Made by a program: the position numbers and the translations under genes. This document shows, piece after piece, positions 61,948 through 64,000 of a DNA stretch of 64,000 nucleotides. The notes under the pieces are model-generated. The model did no database searches and was not told the origin of the DNA. It saw only the letters and a program-made list of their open reading frames with translations. The DNA comes from Bifidobacterium boum (GTDB lineage: Bacteria; Actinomycetota; Actinomycetes; Actinomycetales; Bifidobacteriaceae): positions 496,001 through 560,000 of the forward strand of contig NZ_JGYQ01000007.1 in the NCBI RefSeq assembly GCF_000741535.1, written 5' to 3'. Every line of letters begins with the position of its first letter. Within the stretch, counting starts at the first letter, position 1.

Positions 61948-62865
61948 TCAATCACCCCGTTTCGGTTGTTGGCCGGCATGTTGCGTATTGCCGGTCCGGT
62001 CGGTGTGCCGACGATGCCGTACAGTCCGGGAAGGCTCCCCGGAGTAGATGAACAGGTCGTTCATCCGCCCGTACATGGTTTCGACATGGTCTTCCGGATG
62101 GTCGGCGGCGATGCGCTTCGCGTTGCATACCAGGCCTTGATGGTCGTAGAAGCCGACATCACAACTGTTGTCGGTGTGCAGGAAGTAGCGTTTGACGCCA
62201 TGCTTCTGGAAGTACGCCATGAGACGGGACCACAAGCCTCCGCCGACGCCATGGCCGCGGGCTTTTGGAGAGACCAGGAACAGTCGCAGTTCGGCTTGGG
62301 TGACGCTGCCGATCTGGCTGACACGTTCGAGACGGCTTTCTGCGCGATGCCAGTAGGTGACTTCACGCAACGCAACCGACCCGGTCTCGTCGGCGCGCAG
62401 CCGGTCGTCGATGCCGGCGAGCGTCTCCTGCGCATGCGGGTAAAGTGGATGTTCACCGTTGATTTGGGCGAAAGTCAGGCCGAGGACCTGCCCGTCGAGT
62501 TCGGCGACTTCCGCCCGGGTAGTGCCTTCAAGATAATGCAGGACGAATCGTTTCGACACCATCTGCGAGAGCGGACGGCGCCCCGACAGCGGTCTGAACC
62601 CCCAAGTCTGGTCGTATTCGTCGATGATTGCCGGAAGGTCTTGCGCTTCAAGCGGCCGGTAGGTGACCTTGCCGTCTGCTGTGGCGGCGGCTGCCGGTCC
62701 GACGGGTGCGGCGGACTCGGCGCGATTGTGCATCGTCGCCTGCGGGGCGATGATTTGCGGTGTGCGATGATGCGGTGTGCGGTTGCGATGGGCGATGCGG
62801 TCGCCATCGGTTCGGTTCCGGGATGGTGCCTTGGCACTGTGGATATGGTCGCGGGTCGCGCCCAT
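61948..62865 (-). CDS. GNAT-family acetyltransferase with disordered tails
   Basis: This 305-residue protein has a GNAT fold at about residues 65-270: YRPLEAQDLPAIIDEYDQTW at the start, then LRLFLVSPKARGHGVGGGLW with the RGHGVGGG acetyl-CoA loop, and YFLHTDNSCDVGFYDHQGL. The first 65 residues are His/Arg/Pro-rich without structure, and the last 25 are basic. ATG 62865 is chosen because GTGAGGA lies 5 nt upstream; ATG 62733 would remove the tail. It overlaps nothing but is immediately followed by the MFS gene, which suggests export linked to acetylation. Confidence 0.84.
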   Translation of the reverse strand: MGATRDHIHSAKAPSRNRTDGDRIAHRNRTPHHRTPQIIAPQATMHNRAESAAPVGPAAAATADGKVTYRPLEAQDLPAIIDEYDQTWGFRPLSGRRPLSQMVSKRFVLHYLEGTTRAEVAELDGQVLGLTFAQINGEHPLYPHAQETLAGIDDRLRADETGSVALREVTYWHRAESRLERVSQIGSVTQAELRLFLVSPKARGHGVGGGLWSRLMAYFQKHGVKRYFLHTDNSCDVGFYDHQGLVCNAKRIAADHPEDHVETMYGRMNDLFIYSGEPSRTVRHRRHTDRTGNTQHAGQQPKRGD

Positions 62866-63007
62866 GATATTCCTCACTTTCACTTCGAATCAGCATCCGG
62901 CACGTGTGCCCGCCCACACATGCTGCTCGAGGGTCGCGGCCCCGCTGGCATGACCGTCCCGGACGCGTTTTCCAGTCCGTGGAACGCCGCCCGCGCCCTC
63001 GCGCAGG

Positions 63008-64000
63008 TCAGTCGTTGTCAGATTCTTCGGGGATTCCGGAGCTCAGCTCGGCAAGGATATCCTGTTCTGTTTTCCCGCGTGCGTGCAGCTCGCGGTCGCC
63101 CTCGGTGGGCTCACTCAGATAGTACAGGGTGGCGTCGATGGTGTCCAACGGGACGTTCTCGATACGCGAAAGCAGCAGCCGGTACATGTCCAGCTGGGCG
63201 AGCTTTTCGTTGATATCCGCCGGTTTGCGTGGTTTGGTTCCGGTTTTCCAGTCGACGATGGTGAACCGTTTGGTGGTGTCCTGCTCGTCGAGGCCGCCGT
63301 AGAAGACCGCGTCGAGCTTGCCGTGGACGATGATGCCGTCCAGTTGCGGCAGGGAGACGACGATCTGGCGTTCTGCCGCTTGGGGGCGGCGACGCGCCCA
63401 CCGTGATTCGACCAGTCGGCATTCCCATACGGCGAGCCGCTTGTCGACGGCGCTGACCGATTGGGCGGCATCAGCGTACCGGTGTTCTCTCGCCTGCAAA
63501 TCCTGGATCATGGCTTCACGTGAAACCATCACGCCGGATATTGGCGTGTCCCCCGTACCGTCCGTGATGGCGGTGTCATGGAACGCGTTGATGAAGCGTT
63601 CCGCCCACGCGTGGAATACGGTGCCCGCTTCGGCGGTCGGCGAGGCGACATGCGGAATCGGGCGGACCATACCACGCCAATATTGTTGCAGTTTGCGGCT
63701 GTCTGCTTGTCCGCTTTGGGCTTGCAGTGAAGTGACCGAACGGCGGGTATTGGCCATGAGTCGTTGCGCGGCCTGCTTGACCTGCTCGTCAAGGTCGTCG
63801 CGATCGGCGTGCAGCTGGTATTCCTGCGGCTGCAAGTCGATATCATCAAGCAAGGCGCGTGTTCTGCGCGATAGCACGTCGGTATCCGTGAGCTCTTGCG
63901 GTTTGTGTTCGGCGCTGATCCAGTCGAGCGTGTTCTGTGCAGACTGGTCGAGTTGGTGTCGGGTTTGCTCACTCAAGGAGCCCGGCCACGGCAGATGCTC
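63008..64000 (-). CDS. UvrD/RecB-like helicase-nuclease, C-terminal part (cut by window end)
   Basis: 330 residues are visible; the frame stays open to the right edge, so this is the 3' part of a larger gene. Motifs of the RecB/PD-(D/E)XK nuclease domain are visible: TVFHAWAERF (metal-binding His), GKLDAVFYGG (catalytic Asp) and FTIVDWKTG (catalytic Asp/Lys). Such a domain at the C-terminus of a UvrD-like helicase is typical of AddA/AdnB-type double-strand-break resection enzymes of Actinobacteria. The helicase motifs themselves lie outside the window. A TTG at 63976 is not a likely start because the frame continues upstream. Confidence 0.85.
   Translation of the reverse strand, partial: EHLPWPGSLSEQTRHQLDQSAQNTLDWISAEHKPQELTDTDVLSRRTRALLDDIDLQPQEYQLHADRDDLDEQVKQAAQRLMANTRRSVTSLQAQSGQADSRKLQQYWRGMVRPIPHVASPTAEAGTVFHAWAERFINAFHDTAITDGTGDTPISGVMVSREAMIQDLQAREHRYADAAQSVSAVDKRLAVWECRLVESRWARRRPQAAERQIVVSLPQLDGIIVHGKLDAVFYGGLDEQDTTKRFTIVDWKTGTKPRKPADINEKLAQLDMYRLLLSRIENVPLDTIDATLYYLSEPTEGDRELHARGKTEQDILAELSSGIPEESDND

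Noticed and set aside
1..64000. tRNA, rRNA, CRISPR arrays, insertion sequences, prophage
   Set aside because: No T-loop-bearing cloverleaf, rRNA segment, regularly spaced identical repeat, transposase or phage protein was seen by eye. A tRNAscan or Infernal run would be decisive.

Overview
The window looks like chromosomal DNA of a Bifidobacterium. It is GC-rich, with AAGGAG-type ribosome binding sites. It carries an actinobacterial ileS preceded by a T-box leader, an anaerobic ribonucleotide reductase (nrdD/nrdG), a GH3 beta-glucosidase, a dapB/dapA/RNase J block, an aminopeptidase N of the actinobacterial type, and chromosomal heterodimeric ABC exporters. The species cannot be fixed from the sequence. 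I see no rRNA, tRNA, CRISPR array, insertion sequence, integrase or phage gene.

Layout. (1) 0.9-12.2 kb is a sulfur/methionine island. A leftward operon encodes a sulfonate/taurine-type ABC importer (binding protein, permease, ATPase), an M20 amidohydrolase and a small lipoprotein. A rightward group encodes a MetY-type sulfhydrylase, an orphan SAM-dependent methyltransferase and MetK. A leftward cystathionine gamma-synthase follows. The promoters of the importer and of metB share a 58-nt element with identical internal spacing, which suggests one sulfur regulator. (2) 12.8-18.1 kb has glycerate kinase, a divergent aldo/keto reductase, a YccF membrane protein and a Tet(M/W)-like ribosomal GTPase. 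(3) 18.5-22.1 kb is ileS with its T-box. (4) 22.2-26.9 kb is a tightly overlapping marR-ABC-ABC exporter operon. (5) 27.2-31.6 kb has a GH3 beta-glucosidase, a TetR regulator and a glutamate-cysteine ligase. (6) 31.9-40.3 kb has a 1604-residue double acyl-CoA dehydratase activase and nrdD/nrdG with a pair of NrdR-like boxes. (7) 40.7-47.1 kb has xseA-xseB, a membrane-anchored endonuclease/phosphatase-family protein, an unknown protein, def and glmM. (8) 47.8-53.4 kb is the most unusual segment. It has a cytidylate-kinase-like P-loop protein, a single 910-residue protein joining an APC amino-acid permease to an iron-dependent alcohol dehydrogenase, a GNAT acetyltransferase and a GabT-type transaminase. 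Together these can be read as an uptake, transamination and reduction route for GABA or a similar omega-amino acid. (9) 53.7-64 kb has pepN, RNase J, dapA, dapB, an MFS transporter, a GNAT protein and the C-terminal part of a UvrD/RecB-like helicase-nuclease that runs off the window.

Intergenic structure is rich. A palindromic repeat family (consensus CTTCTGCCGACGCTGAG / CTCAGCGTCGGCAGAAG) sits at four loci, and very long perfect hairpins end several genes. Two sulfur-gene leaders are almost free of G. A roughly 1-kb non-coding stretch between metK and metB holds three degenerate copies of a 50-nt repeat.
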